Shown piece after piece: positions 29,801 to 41,932 of a stretch of DNA of 64,000 nucleotides (positions are counted from its first letter, which is position 1; each line of letters begins with the position of its first letter). This DNA comes from Mycolicibacter minnesotensis (lineage in GTDB: Bacteria > Actinomycetota > Actinomycetes > Mycobacteriales > Mycobacteriaceae): contig NZ_AP022589.1 of NCBI RefSeq assembly GCF_010731755.1, positions 2,976,001 through 3,040,000 of the forward strand, written 5' to 3'. A program made the translations under genes and the position numbers. Below the pieces are notes generated by a model. The model was not told the DNA's origin, did not search any database, and saw only the letters and a program-made list of their open reading frames with translations.

Positions 29801-30184
29801 GTGTTCGCCAATGTCGGCTGGGGCGAGATGCTGGTCCTGGTAGTGCTCGGGCTGGTCATCCTGGGACCCGAGCGACTCCCAGGAGCCATCCGTTGGACCG
29901 GCGGCGCGTTGCGCCAGGCCCGCGACTATGTCACCAATGCCACCGATCAGCTGCGGGACGAGATCGGGCCGGAGTTCGAGGATCTGCGCGCGCCGTTGAG
30001 CGAACTACAGAAGTTGCGCGGCATGACACCGCGCGCGGCCCTGACCCGGCATCTGCTCGACGGGGACGACTCGCTGTTCAGCGCGGTGGGTGCACTGGCC
30101 GCTGAGCCCCGTCCCATGCCGCCGGCGCCGGTCGCACTGCCCGAGCCGGGCGTACCGGCTCCCTTCGACACCGACGCCACCTAG
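29801..30184 (+). CDS. tatB: Sec-independent protein translocase TatB
   Basis: A 127-residue Tat component. One short N-terminal transmembrane helix carries the conserved Glu ([20 protein letters not shown]), then the [14 protein letters not shown] hinge, an amphipathic helix, and a Pro-rich tail. It forms the TatBC receptor for twin-arginine precursors. Counterpart of Rv1224. GTG start; separated from htrA by 12 bp, so it is probably in the sigE-htrA unit. mrp is convergent 20 bp away. Confidence 0.93.
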   Translation: MFANVGWGEMLVLVVLGLVILGPERLPGAIRWTGGALRQARDYVTNATDQLRDEIGPEFEDLRAPLSELQKLRGMTPRAALTRHLLDGDDSLFSAVGALAAEPRPMPPAPVALPEPGVPAPFDTDAT

Positions 30185-30204
30185 CAGGGTTGCGCCGGCG
30201 GCGT

Positions 30205-31359
30205 TCAGCGCCGCGCGCCTCCGGTGTCCAAACCCAACGACATTCCCACCAGCCCGCGACGGCGGGTGGCCAGCGCGTCGGCGACCTTGCGCAGCTCCCG
30301 GCCCGCCGCCGACTCCGCTGAGAGCACCACGGGCGAACCGGAGTCGCCGCCGGTCACCATCTCGCTGTCGATCGGCACCTGACCCAGCAGCGGCACGTCA
30401 CGGCCCATCGCCCGGGTCAGCCGCTCGGCGACTCGCTCCCCGCCGCCCTCACCGAACAGATGCATGGTGGACCCGTCGGGCATGGCCAGGCCGGCCATGT
30501 TCTCCACCACGCCGACCACCTGCTGGCGGGTCTGCAGGGCGATGGCCCCGGCTCGCTCGGCGACTTCGGCGGCGGCCTGCTGCGGGGTGGTCACCACCAG
30601 GATTTCGGCCGAGGGAACCAGCTGGGCCACCGAGATCGCGATGTCGCCGGTGCCCGGGGGCAGGTCCAGCAGCAGCACGTCCAGATCGCCCCAGTAGACG
30701 TCGGCGAGGAACTGCTGCAATGCGCGGTGCAGCATCGGACCCCGCCACACCACCGGGGTGTTGCCCTGGGTGAACATCGCGATCGAGATCACCTTCACGC
30801 CGTAGCCGATCGGCGGCAGGATCATCGAGTCGACCTGCGTGGGCAGCGCCGAGACCCCCATCATCCGCGGCACCGAGTGGCCGTAGATGTCGGCGTCGAG
30901 CACCCCGACCGACAGGCCGCGTTCGGCCAGCGCGACCGCGAGGTTGACCGTCACGCTGGATTTTCCGACGCCGCCCTTGCCTGAGGCGATCGCGTACACC
31001 TTGGTCAGGGAACCGGGCTGGGCGAACGGGATGACGGGTTCGGCGGTATCACCGCGTAGCTGTTTGCGCAGCTCGGCTCGCTGCTCGTCGCTGAAAACAT
31101 CCAAGGTGACGGTGACGGGACCGGTACCGGGCACGTCGTTGATCGCCGTGGTCACCATATTGGTGATCTCGGTCTTCATGGGGCAGCCCGCGACGGTCAG
31201 GTAGATCGTGACGTGCACGCTGCGGTCGGCGGCGATCTCGATGCTCTTGACCATGCCCAGATCGGTTATCGGACGCCGAATGTCGGGGTCCAGCACGGTG
31301 CCCAACGCGGTGTAGATCGCGTCGTGCAGGGCGGCGGTGTCATCGGGATTCTCGGACAT
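30205..31359 (-). CDS. mrp: Mrp/NBP35-type Fe-S cluster carrier ATPase
   Basis: A 384-residue protein with an N-terminal MIP18/DUF59 domain (about residues 8-90) and a ParA-like ATPase: deviant Walker A IASGKGGVGKSS, then DADIYGHSVPRM and LLLDLPPGTGD. Mrp proteins carry and transfer Fe-S clusters. The usual C-terminal CxxC is not visible (the corresponding region reads VVENMAGLAMPDGSTMHLFG), as I also recall for Rv1229c, so cluster ligation may use other residues. ATG 31359 is chosen; the upstream open frame runs far beyond the family length. Confidence 0.9.
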   Translation of the reverse strand: MSENPDDTAALHDAIYTALGTVLDPDIRRPITDLGMVKSIEIAADRSVHVTIYLTVAGCPMKTEITNMVTTAINDVPGTGPVTVTLDVFSDEQRAELRKQLRGDTAEPVIPFAQPGSLTKVYAIASGKGGVGKSSVTVNLAVALAERGLSVGVLDADIYGHSVPRMMGVSALPTQVDSMILPPIGYGVKVISIAMFTQGNTPVVWRGPMLHRALQQFLADVYWGDLDVLLLDLPPGTGDIAISVAQLVPSAEILVVTTPQQAAAEVAERAGAIALQTRQQVVGVVENMAGLAMPDGSTMHLFGEGGGERVAERLTRAMGRDVPLLGQVPIDSEMVTGGDSGSPVVLSAESAAGRELRKVADALATRRRGLVGMSLGLDTGGARR

Positions 31360-31421
31360 CGTGTCCGAGTCTAGGGCAGCGCGGCAGGGCCCATGCAGGT
31401 CCCGCCCGGGGCGAGATCGCT

Positions 31422-32759
31422 CTAGGCCGGGGGGCCGGCCTGCGATCCTTCCTGCGGTGTGCCGGGGGCGGACTGCGGGGGCGGGCCGGCCGGCAGATCC
31501 GGGGCGCCCGGCGGTGCCGGTGCAACCGCGTACGGCGGCATCGGCGCAGGCGGGGCCAGGGGGGCCTCGGGTGGGGCGAAGGGGGCCGGCGGGAATCCGT
31601 TGGGGGGCTCCGTCGGGCTCGGCGCGGCTTGGGGCTCCAGGCAGATCATCCGGCACGCCGCCGACGGACGCGGCAGTTGTTGTTGCTGCTGCTGTTGGTT
31701 GTTGGCCATCCAGGGCGGCAGCCAGGGCAGGTTGGCCAGCTGGGTTTCGATGCTTGGTTGACCGAGGTCGATCAGCGTTGACTCGGCGGGATGCTCGACC
31801 GGCGACATCCCGTGCAGGCTGAGCGATTCTGGACCGAGCCCCTCCGGGTGCTCCAAGTGCTCCAGGTGCAGGTCGGCGATCGGCGGTGCCGGGCCGACGA
31901 TAGGTGGCAGGTCGACGGGAGCCACCCCGGTGGCGTAGGCCGCCGCCCAGCCCATCACGTTCTCGGCGTAGGCCATCGAGTTGTTGTAGCGCAGGATCGC
32001 GGTCAGCACCTGCGACTGTTCGCGCAGGTTCATCCCGCCACTGCACAGGTAGCGCGCTGCGGCCAGGGTTGCGTCGTAGACGTTCTGCGGGTCCGCGCGA
32101 CCGTCGCCGTCACCGTCGGCGGCATACCGTGACCAGGTCCCGGGCAGGAACTGCATGGGACCCAGCGCGCGGGCGTAGACCACCCGGCCGGGGGCGTTGC
32201 TGGCCACGATAACTTCGTTGCCGGGCAGCGTGCCGTCCAGCGCGGGCCCATAGATCGGTTGGAGCACGTTGCCGCGGGCGTCGGTGGCCCCGCCGTTGGC
32301 GTGCCCGGATTCGATGCGGCCGATACCGGCCAGCAGGTTCCAGCTGATCCCGCATTCAGGTGCGGCGACCGACATCTGTTGTTCGGCGTTGCGATAGGCG
32401 GCCAGCGCCGTGCTGGGGATCCCCAAGGTGCCCGGCGCATAGACCACCGCCGCCGGTGGCGCCGACGGAGCGCCCGCCGCCACCCGCAGATTCGTCTGCG
32501 GGCGGGGAACCGCAACCACCGATGGGCCCGAGGAACGGCCGGTTGAGGAGGTGTTCACCGAGGCCGCCAGCGGGGTCACCGCGGCACTGCGCAGCGGCAG
32601 TGTCGTCGACGGGGAGCGGGGTGTGGCGCCCACGGCGCCGGCAAAGACCAACGGAGTGATGAACGTCAGGCCGAACGCAGGCCGCAGGGCGGAACGCGCC
32701 GCACGCCGCAATCTGGCGGTGCGGGAAACGCGCTCCGTTGCGCCGCCCCCTGTTGGCAC
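31422..32759 (-). CDS. Secreted lytic transglycosylase (Rv1230c-like)
   Basis: A 445-residue exported protein. The N-terminal membrane/signal segment is around residues 27-45 (ALRPAFGLTFITPLVFAGAV). The MltB-like SLT domain spans about 120-290: the catalytic Glu150 lies in GIGRIESGHANGG, and ALGPMQFLPGTW and GDGRADPQNVYDA are typical. It would cleave peptidoglycan glycan strands. The C-terminal third is low complexity, with seven consecutive Gln (about residues 344-350) and a Pro/Ala-rich tail. GTG 32759 is preceded by AGGGGCG. It lies 108 bp after the DUF1003 gene. Confidence 0.88.
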   Translation of the reverse strand: MPTGGGATERVSRTARLRRAARSALRPAFGLTFITPLVFAGAVGATPRSPSTTLPLRSAAVTPLAASVNTSSTGRSSGPSVVAVPRPQTNLRVAAGAPSAPPAAVVYAPGTLGIPSTALAAYRNAEQQMSVAAPECGISWNLLAGIGRIESGHANGGATDARGNVLQPIYGPALDGTLPGNEVIVASNAPGRVVYARALGPMQFLPGTWSRYAADGDGDGRADPQNVYDATLAAARYLCSGGMNLREQSQVLTAILRYNNSMAYAENVMGWAAAYATGVAPVDLPPIVGPAPPIADLHLEHLEHPEGLGPESLSLHGMSPVEHPAESTLIDLGQPSIETQLANLPWLPPWMANNQQQQQQQLPRPSAACRMICLEPQAAPSPTEPPNGFPPAPFAPPEAPLAPPAPMPPYAVAPAPPGAPDLPAGPPPQSAPGTPQEGSQAGPPA

Positions 32760-32867
32760 TCGATCGCCCCTAATTTCTGCTAGATGAAACCGTCCGGGCT
32801 TCGTGAACTAGGTCACCATACCCAACGGCGATGCTGCTGATGGTCGTTATCTGGTCTGGGTCACGTG

Positions 32868-33386
32868 TCACCCCGGCCGGTTCGCGGTCTCCGCGGTGGG
32901 GGGCTCAGGCTCAGGGCGAAGTGACTCGAGCAGTTCCCGAACGCGTTCGAGCTCATGGTGCAGATAGTCGCGGGTGGCCACCTCGCCGACCGCCAGGCGC
33001 AGGGACGCCAGCTCCCGGGCCAGATACTCGGTGTCGGCCTTGGTCTGAGCGGCACGCCGACGGTCCTCGTCCAAACTGACGCGGTCGCGGTTCTCCTGAC
33101 GGTTCTGAGCCAGCAGGATCAACGGCGCGGCGTAGGCGGCCTGGGTCGAAAATGCCAGGTTGAGCAGGATGAACGGGTAGGGATCCCACTGGAACCGGAT
33201 CGCGTAGACGTTCAGCAGAATCCATCCCACCACCAGCACCGTCTGAATGGCCAGGTAGCGCCCGGTGCCGAAGAACCGCGCCACCGATTCGGTGAACCGG
33301 CCCAGCGCGTCGGGATCCATGTTCAGGCTGGGCAGCCGTGAGGTGCGGGGCGTAGAGAGCCGCTGTGATGTGGAGCGGTCGGTCAC
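32868..33386 (-). CDS. DUF1003 membrane protein (Rv1231c-like)
   Basis: A 172-residue protein. The DUF1003 core has two transmembrane helices around residues 45-95 (AIQTVLVVGWILLNVYAIRF and PFILLNLAFSTQAAYAAPLI), then LLAQNRQENRDR and a long charged coiled coil. Function is unknown to me; families of this type sit beside Mg-transport or CBS proteins. GTG at 33386 overlaps the stop of the upstream MgtE-N/CBS gene by 4 bp, so the two proteins are likely made together. Confidence 0.9.
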   Translation of the reverse strand: MTDRSTSQRLSTPRTSRLPSLNMDPDALGRFTESVARFFGTGRYLAIQTVLVVGWILLNVYAIRFQWDPYPFILLNLAFSTQAAYAAPLILLAQNRQENRDRVSLDEDRRRAAQTKADTEYLARELASLRLAVGEVATRDYLHHELERVRELLESLRPEPEPPTAETANRPG

Positions 33387-34681
33387 GACGGCCTCCCGGA
33401 GAGTTTCGGCCCCAGGTCCGGTTCGGGTGTTTCGCGCCAGTCATCCGGCAGCAGGTGGTCCAGCACGTCGTCGACCGTCACCGCACCCAGCAGGTGATTC
33501 TGTTCGTCGAGCACCGGCCCGCAGACCAGGTTGTAGGCGGCGAAGTAGCGGGTGAGCTCGGCCAGCGACACCTCGGGGTTCAATGCCGGCAGGTCGGAAT
33601 CGACGAACCCACCAATGAGTTCGGCCGGTGGCACTCGCAGCAGCCGCTGCAGCGCTACGCAGCCCAGGTAGCGGCCGGTCGGGGTGGCCGTGGGGGCCCG
33701 GGTCACGAACACCAGCGACGACAGCGCCGGCGTGAGGTCGGGGTCGCGTACCCGGGCCAGCGCCTCGGCGACCGAGGTGTCGGCGGTCAATACCACCGGG
33801 TTGGTGGTCATCAACCCGCCCGCGGTGTCCGGGGAGTGCTCCAGCAGCCGGCGGACCGGATCGGAGTCGTCGGGGTCCATCCGCGCTAGCAGGGCTTCGG
33901 CTTCGGTCGGGTTCATCACGCCCAGTAGGTCCGCGGCGTCGTCGGGGTCCATCTCCTCAAGGACATCGGCGGCCCGGTCGGTGCCCAGCTGGCCCAGCAC
34001 GACGGCCTGACGTTCCTCCGGCAGCTCCTGGAGGATGTCGGCGAGACGGGCGTTGTCCAGCGCGTTGAAGACCTCGTAGCGGCGTTTGGGCGGCAGGTCG
34101 CGGATGGCGTCGGCGACCTCGATCGGCCGCCACCCCTCGAATTGCTGCAACAGTTGTGCGACGCCCTGCCCCGGCATGGCCAGCGCGGACGGAGTCAGTC
34201 CCTGCACGTTGTGCCAGTCCACGATGTGCACCGCGGCGCGTCGCCCCAACCGCCGAGAATGCCGCACCGCGATCCGCGTCACCAGCCAGTCGCGGGTGCG
34301 GCTCTGCTCGATGGCCAGGTCGGTGATCGCCACGTCGACGCCGGCCAGCTCCGGGAGCTCCAGATCGGAGACCCGGACCTTGGTGTCCAGAACCTGGCCG
34401 AGTACCAGGGCCTCGCCGGGCCGCTGGTTGAACTTGCGCAGTGACACCGTTCCGGTGTTCAGGGTGACCGCGTTGGGCTCGATCGAGGCGACCCGCAGAA
34501 TCGGTACGAAGATGCGCCGACGGGTGGGCAGTTCGACGACAAGGCCCAGCACGCGCGGCTGTTGGCGCACGATGCTGAGACTGACCACGACATCGCGGAC
34601 CCGGCCGACGGATTCACCGAAGGGGCCCAGTACGAGCATCCGCGCGAGCCGCGCTGCATAAACCCTGTTGCTCGACGCCAT
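33383..34681 (-). CDS. MgtE-N/CBS-domain cytoplasmic protein (Rv1232c-like)
   Basis: A 432-residue soluble protein. Residues 1-170 have a PRC-barrel-like fold (VYAARLARMLVLGPFGESVG). The MgtE intracellular N domain (repeats ADILQELPEERQAVVLGQL, LEEMDPDDAADLLGVM) follows, and then two CBS domains to the C-terminus (VLTADTSVAEALARVRDPDL and VCGPVLDEQNHLLGAVTVDD). The MgtE channel domain is absent. It could sense Mg2+ or nucleotides and control a partner, perhaps the DUF1003 membrane protein it overlaps. Confidence 0.88.
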   Translation of the reverse strand: MASSNRVYAARLARMLVLGPFGESVGRVRDVVVSLSIVRQQPRVLGLVVELPTRRRIFVPILRVASIEPNAVTLNTGTVSLRKFNQRPGEALVLGQVLDTKVRVSDLELPELAGVDVAITDLAIEQSRTRDWLVTRIAVRHSRRLGRRAAVHIVDWHNVQGLTPSALAMPGQGVAQLLQQFEGWRPIEVADAIRDLPPKRRYEVFNALDNARLADILQELPEERQAVVLGQLGTDRAADVLEEMDPDDAADLLGVMNPTEAEALLARMDPDDSDPVRRLLEHSPDTAGGLMTTNPVVLTADTSVAEALARVRDPDLTPALSSLVFVTRAPTATPTGRYLGCVALQRLLRVPPAELIGGFVDSDLPALNPEVSLAELTRYFAAYNLVCGPVLDEQNHLLGAVTVDDVLDHLLPDDWRETPEPDLGPKLSGRPS

Positions 34682-34705
34682 GGTTGAAAGGGTAGGAGTA
34701 TTTAG

Positions 34706-35674
34706 GTGACCAACGCATATCGCCCCCGCCGTACTTGCCTGTCAGTACCTGGCAGCAGTCAGAAGATGATCGACAAGGCCAAGGGCCTGCCTGCCGACGA
34801 AGTCTTCCTCGACTTGGAGGATGCGGTGGCTCCGGCGGCCAAGGAGCAGGCGCGGACGTTGGTCGCCGCGGCGCTCACCGCGAAGGACTGGACGGCGCCG
34901 TTGCTCGGGGTCCGGGTCAACGACTGGACCACCCCGTGGACCCACGCCGACCTGATCGAGGTGGTCTCGGCGGTCGGCGCCGCCGGGGCTCGGCTCGACG
35001 TCATCGTGCTACCCAAGGTGTCCGATGCCTCGCACGTGCAGGCGCTGGATCTGCTGCTCACCCAGCTGGAGACCATCCACGGGCTGCCGGTCGGGCAGAT
35101 CGGTGTCGACGCCCAGATCGAGGACGCCCGCGGCTTGATGAATATCAACGCCATTGCCGCGGCACCCCGAGTGCAGGCGTTGGTGCTCGGACCCGCCGAC
35201 CTGATGGCCAGCCTCAACACCCGGACCTTGGAAGTCGGCGAGCAGCCCGAGGGCTACACCGAGGGCGACGCCTACCACCACGTGTTGATGACGATCTTGG
35301 TGGCGGCGCGCGCCCATGGGGTCGCTGCGGTCGATGGGCCGTATCTGAAAGTGCGTGACGTGGAAGCGTTCCGGCGGGTCGCCGGCCGCTCGGCCGCGCT
35401 CGGCTTCGATGGCAAATGGGTGCTGCACCCCGACCAGATCGCCGCGGGCAACGAGATCTTCAGTCCGCGCCAGTCCGAGTACGACCATGCCGAGTTGATC
35501 CTGGAGGCTTACGCCTGGCACACGTCGCAGGCCGGCGGCGCTCGCGGTGCGGTGATGCTCGGTGATGAGATGCTCGACGAGGCCAGCCGCAAGATGGCGC
35601 TGGTGGTGGCGGGTAAGGGCCGCGCGGCCGGAATGCGCCGTGAGGCGCCACCGTTCACACCGCCGTCGGCCTAG
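34706..35674 (+). CDS. CitE-like / malyl-CoA lyase family protein (HpcH/HpaI)
   Basis: A 322-residue TIM-barrel CoA-ester lyase or thioesterase. Motifs are RRTCLSVPGSSQKMIDKA (CoA-binding start), DEVFLDLEDAVAP, QIEDARGLMNI (acidic metal ligand), GPADLMASL, and DGKWVLHPDQI. The size is closer to L-malyl-CoA/beta-methylmalyl-CoA lyases than to short CitE. Likely reactions are cleavage or hydrolysis of malyl-, citramalyl- or methylmalyl-CoA; the exact substrate cannot be read from sequence. GTG 34706 has AGGAG upstream and a 24-bp divergent gap to the CBS gene. As I recall, M. tuberculosis has no copy at this position. Confidence 0.85.
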   Translation: MTNAYRPRRTCLSVPGSSQKMIDKAKGLPADEVFLDLEDAVAPAAKEQARTLVAAALTAKDWTAPLLGVRVNDWTTPWTHADLIEVVSAVGAAGARLDVIVLPKVSDASHVQALDLLLTQLETIHGLPVGQIGVDAQIEDARGLMNINAIAAAPRVQALVLGPADLMASLNTRTLEVGEQPEGYTEGDAYHHVLMTILVAARAHGVAAVDGPYLKVRDVEAFRRVAGRSAALGFDGKWVLHPDQIAAGNEIFSPRQSEYDHAELILEAYAWHTSQAGGARGAVMLGDEMLDEASRKMALVVAGKGRAAGMRREAPPFTPPSA

Positions 35675-35719
35675 CCAGTCCTGGCCGCTCGGCGGCTGTC
35701 TCGGCCCAGTCCTGGCCGC
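35675..35719. repeat. Short direct repeat in a convergent gap
   Basis: CCAGTCCTGGCCGC occurs at 35675-35688 and 35706-35719, just after the CitE-like gene. Each copy holds the small palindrome CCAGTCCTGG (imperfect). Possibly a terminator remnant; weak. Confidence 0.35.
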
Positions 35720-35725
35720 CCAGAT

Positions 35726-36355
35726 CTAATTGACGGCGATCATCGCCAGGATCAACGAAAACGTCACGGCCACACCGCCGATCGCCGTGCCGGCTACCGC
35801 AAGGCCGTGGCCGGCCTCACCGTTGGACTTGATCTGGTTGAGCGCGACCACTCCGAGGATGACACCGGCCAGCCCCAGCGGCCAGAACACCAGGCCGAGC
35901 AGCGACACCACCAGTGAGCTGACAGCCAAGACATTGGTCTTCTGTGCCTGGCCGGGATTGAGGTAGTTGCCCGGATACGGCGTGCCGTAGCCCGGGTAAG
36001 TGGGGGGCGGTGTGCCGTAGCTCGGCGGCGGGTAGCCCGGCGGGGCTCCCAGCCCCGGGTAGTCGCCCGGGGCGGGGGGCGCCGGGGGCAGGTAGCCACC
36101 GGGGGGCAGGTAGTTGCCCGGCGGTGGGGGAGGCGGATAGCTGCCGGCACCGGGGGGCGGCGGGAATCCGGGCGGCGGGAAACCGGGAGGCGGCGGGAAA
36201 CCGGGCGGGGGATAGCCAGGCCCCGGCGGGTAGCCTTCGAAGCCCGACGGGTACGGCCATCCGCCCTGGTCGGGCGTGGGCGCTCCCGGGTCGGCCCAGG
36301 GCTGGTTGGGGTTGCCTCGTGGATTCTCGCCAGAATCCCCGCCGGGAGCTGTCAT
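35726..36355 (-). CDS. Proline-rich membrane protein with DUF4190 domain (Rv1233c-like)
   Basis: A 209-residue protein. Residues 1-125 are a Pro/Gly/Tyr-rich tail (PPGPGYPPPGFPPPPG-type repeats), and the C-terminus has two transmembrane helices of the DUF4190 type (VLAVSSLVVSLLGLVFWPLG and GTAIGGVAVTFSLILAMIAV) with ALNQIKSNGEAGHGLAVAGT between them. Likely an envelope protein; function unknown. ATG 36355 is chosen because GGGAGC lies directly upstream and the longer frame enters the divergent promoter. Confidence 0.85.
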   Translation of the reverse strand: MTAPGGDSGENPRGNPNQPWADPGAPTPDQGGWPYPSGFEGYPPGPGYPPPGFPPPPGFPPPGFPPPPGAGSYPPPPPPGNYLPPGGYLPPAPPAPGDYPGLGAPPGYPPPSYGTPPPTYPGYGTPYPGNYLNPGQAQKTNVLAVSSLVVSLLGLVFWPLGLAGVILGVVALNQIKSNGEAGHGLAVAGTAIGGVAVTFSLILAMIAVN

Positions 36356-36434
36356 GCTGTTCAACCTAGCCGATGCGCCGGGTTCGGCCTGTCGTCCGAC
36401 AGTCCGCAACTCGGAGCGAGGAGAGAGAAATCCC

Positions 36435-39331
<2,897 letters not shown>

Positions 39332-39335
<4 letters not shown>

Positions 39336-40159
39336 CCGAGATTCGTCGTCGCACCGCCTGGCTGATCATCGACCTGGCCGTTGTGGTGTACGCGCTTGTC
39401 CCGGTGTTGTGGATCTTCTCGCTGTCGCTCAAGCCCACATCGACGGTCAAGGACGGCAAGCTGATTCCGTCGTCGATCACATTGGACAACTATCGCGGTA
39501 TCTTCGCCGGCGACGTCTTCGGCTCGGCCCTGATCAACTCGGTGGGAATCGGCCTGATCACCACGGTGATCGCCGTCGTGATCGGGGCGATGGCCGCCTA
39601 CGCGGTGGCCCGCCTCGAATTCGTCGGCAAGAGGCTCTTGGTCGGGGCAGCCCTGCTGATCGCCATGTTTCCGCAGATATCTTTGGTGACACCTATTTTC
39701 AACATCGAGCGAGCCACCGGATTGTTCGACACCTGGCTGGGACTGATCATCCCCTACATCACCTTCGCGCTGCCGCTGGCGATCTACACGCTCTCGGCGT
39801 TCTTCCAAGAGATCCCCTGGGATTTGGAGAAGGCCGCCAAAATGGACGGTGCCACCCCCGGTCAGGCGTTCCGCAAGGTGATCGCACCCCTGGCAGCGCC
39901 GGGGATCGTCACCGCCGCGATCCTGGTGTTCATCTTCGCCTGGAACGATCTGCTGTTGGCGCTGTCTCTGACGGCCACCAAGTCCTCGGTCACTGCGCCG
40001 GTGGCGATCGCCAACTTCACCGGCAGTTCGCAATTCGAGGAGCCGACCGGTTCGATCGCGGCCGGGGCCATGGTGATCACGGTGCCGATCATCGTCTTTG
40101 TTCTCATCTTCCAACGACGGATCGTGGCGGGATTGACCTCCGGCGCGGTGAAGGGATAA
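39332..40159 (+). CDS. sugB: Trehalose ABC importer permease SugB
   Basis: A 275-residue MalG-type permease with six helices and the EAA motif ([20 protein letters not shown]). The GTG at 39332 overlaps the sugA TGA; the frame is open much further upstream within sugA, but homology begins at Val-Thr-Glu-Ile-Arg. The first helix is [20 protein letters not shown]. It pairs with SugA in the inner membrane. Counterpart of Rv1237. Confidence 0.94.
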
Positions 40160-40163
40160 GCCG

Positions 40164-41309
40164 ATGGCCGAGATCGAACTCCTCCACATCAGCAAGAGCT
40201 ACCCCGACGGTGCCGTGGCGGTGAAAGATCTGTCGCTGAGCATCGCCGATGGCGAGTTCATCATTCTGGTGGGCCCCTCGGGCTGCGGAAAATCGACCAC
40301 GCTCAACATGATCGCGGGGCTTGAGGAGATCACGTCGGGGGAGCTGCGCATCGGTGGACAGCGGGTCAACGAGCGCGCACCCAAGGACCGTGACATCGCG
40401 ATGGTGTTCCAGTCCTACGCGTTGTACCCGCACATGACCGTGCGGCAGAACATCGCGTTCCCCCTGACGCTGGCCAAGATGAAGAAGCCGCAGATCGCCG
40501 AGAAGGTGGACGAGGTGGCCAAGATCCTCGACCTGTCCGCCCTGCTGGATCGCAAGCCTTCGCAGCTGTCGGGTGGCCAGCGTCAGCGTGTCGCGATGGG
40601 ACGCGCGATAGTGCGGCACCCCAAGGCATTTCTGATGGACGAGCCGCTGTCGAATCTGGACGCCAAGCTGCGGGTGCAGATGCGCAGCGAGATCGCCCGC
40701 CTGCAGCGCAGGCTGGGCACCACCACCGTCTACGTCACACATGACCAGACCGAGGCCATGACGCTGGGAGACCGGGTGGTGGTGATGCACGGCGGAATCG
40801 CCCAGCAGATCGGTACCCCCGACGAGCTCTACCAGCGACCCGCCAATATGTTCGTCGCCGGTTTCGTCGGCTCGCCGGCGATGAATTTCTTCCCGGGCAC
40901 GCTGACGCCGGCCGGCGTACGGCTGGCCGTCGGCGAAGTCCCGCTCAGTGCCGAGGTTCGTGACGTGATCGGGAGGCATCCGGACCCGGCCGGCGGCGCA
41001 GTGGTGGTCGGAGTGCGACCTGAGCATCTCGGCGATGCCGCGCTGCTCGACGAGGTCGCGCGGTCCGCGGCGGTGACGTTGGGGGCCCGCGTGGATCTGG
41101 TCGAATCGCTGGGGGCCGACAAGTACCTGTACTTCACTCCCGCCGCCTCAGGCGAAAATCCGGTCGAGAACGAGCTGGTCGCACGGGTTCCCGCTGCCTC
41201 CAAAGCGGTTGCCGGGCAACCGATCGAGTTGGCGCTGCGACCCGAGACAGTGGTGGTTTTCGACGCCACCACCGGGGCGAACCTCAGTGTCGCCCCGGCC
41301 GGGCGGTGA
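40164..41309 (+). CDS. sugC: Trehalose ABC importer ATPase SugC
   Basis: A 381-residue MalK-type ATPase. Walker A is GPSGCGKST (about residues 38-46), the signature [14 protein letters not shown], Walker [14 protein letters not shown], the switch His in [12 protein letters not shown], and a C-terminal TOBE regulatory domain (from about 240). Two copies energise LpqY-SugAB trehalose uptake. Counterpart of Rv1238. ATG 40164 is 4 bp past the sugB stop. Confidence 0.95.
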   Translation: MAEIELLHISKSYPDGAVAVKDLSLSIADGEFIILVGPSGCGKSTTLNMIAGLEEITSGELRIGGQRVNERAPKDRDIAMVFQSYALYPHMTVRQNIAFPLTLAKMKKPQIAEKVDEVAKILDLSALLDRKPSQLSGGQRQRVAMGRAIVRHPKAFLMDEPLSNLDAKLRVQMRSEIARLQRRLGTTTVYVTHDQTEAMTLGDRVVVMHGGIAQQIGTPDELYQRPANMFVAGFVGSPAMNFFPGTLTPAGVRLAVGEVPLSAEVRDVIGRHPDPAGGAVVVGVRPEHLGDAALLDEVARSAAVTLGARVDLVESLGADKYLYFTPAASGENPVENELVARVPAASKAVAGQPIELALRPETVVVFDATTGANLSVAPAGR

Positions 41310-41316
41310 GCTGTCG

Positions 41317-41925
41317 GTGAGTGTCGATCTGAAGCTCGTGCGCGAGCATGTCGGGCAGCACTTCGCCGCGGCGGGATTGCCCGCCGCGCCCGACACCGCA
41401 CGGGTGACGTTCTTGGGGGTCGAGGCCATCGAGGTGCTGCGATTCGGTCCGGGACCGGACCGGATGGTGCATTACGTCTCGGCGGGTTGTTCGCGCCACC
41501 CGATGGGCGACCCCGGCCAGCTGGTCGCGGACCCGGTCCTCGGCCCCCTGGCCGAAATTGTTGTGCGCCTGCGATCGTCGGGCTCAGACACCGGGCTGGC
41601 CCGCAGCCTCGCTGCGGTGGCGGCAGCCCCGGTGGTCGAGGGGGTGGTGCTGGCGCCTGACGCGCTGATCGACCTCGGCGGGCCACTGTGGACGGGGCCT
41701 TCGGGTCCGGTGCCGTTCACCGCAGTGTTGTTGGGCGAAAGTGACATCGCCGATTTGGCGCTGGCGCCGCCACGTGAACCGGTGCGGTTCCTGGCTGCCA
41801 TCCCGATCACCGCCACCGAGGCGGCCTGGGTGCGGCTCAAGGGCGCCGAGGCCCTGCGGGAGGCCTGGCGCTCCGACGGCGTGGACACCTTCGACCCGGA
41901 TCGCCGCGCCTCCCAGCCGCAGTAG
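41317..41925 (+). CDS. Suppressor-of-fused (SUFU)-domain protein
   Basis: A 202-residue protein related to the SUFU domain found in bacterial immunity- or effector-associated proteins. The core contains RMVHYVSAGCSRHPMGDPGQ and PVRFLAAIPITATEAAWVRL. It begins at GTG 41317, 7 bp after sugC, so it is probably the last gene of the trehalose operon, although no functional link is known. The convergent corA ends 7 bp away. Other readings: an uncharacterised actinobacterial conserved protein. I am fairly sure of the gene and less sure of the domain name. Confidence 0.72.
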   Translation: MSVDLKLVREHVGQHFAAAGLPAAPDTARVTFLGVEAIEVLRFGPGPDRMVHYVSAGCSRHPMGDPGQLVADPVLGPLAEIVVRLRSSGSDTGLARSLAAVAAAPVVEGVVLAPDALIDLGGPLWTGPSGPVPFTAVLLGESDIADLALAPPREPVRFLAAIPITATEAAWVRLKGAEALREAWRSDGVDTFDPDRRASQPQ

Positions 41926-41932
41926 GTGGCGC

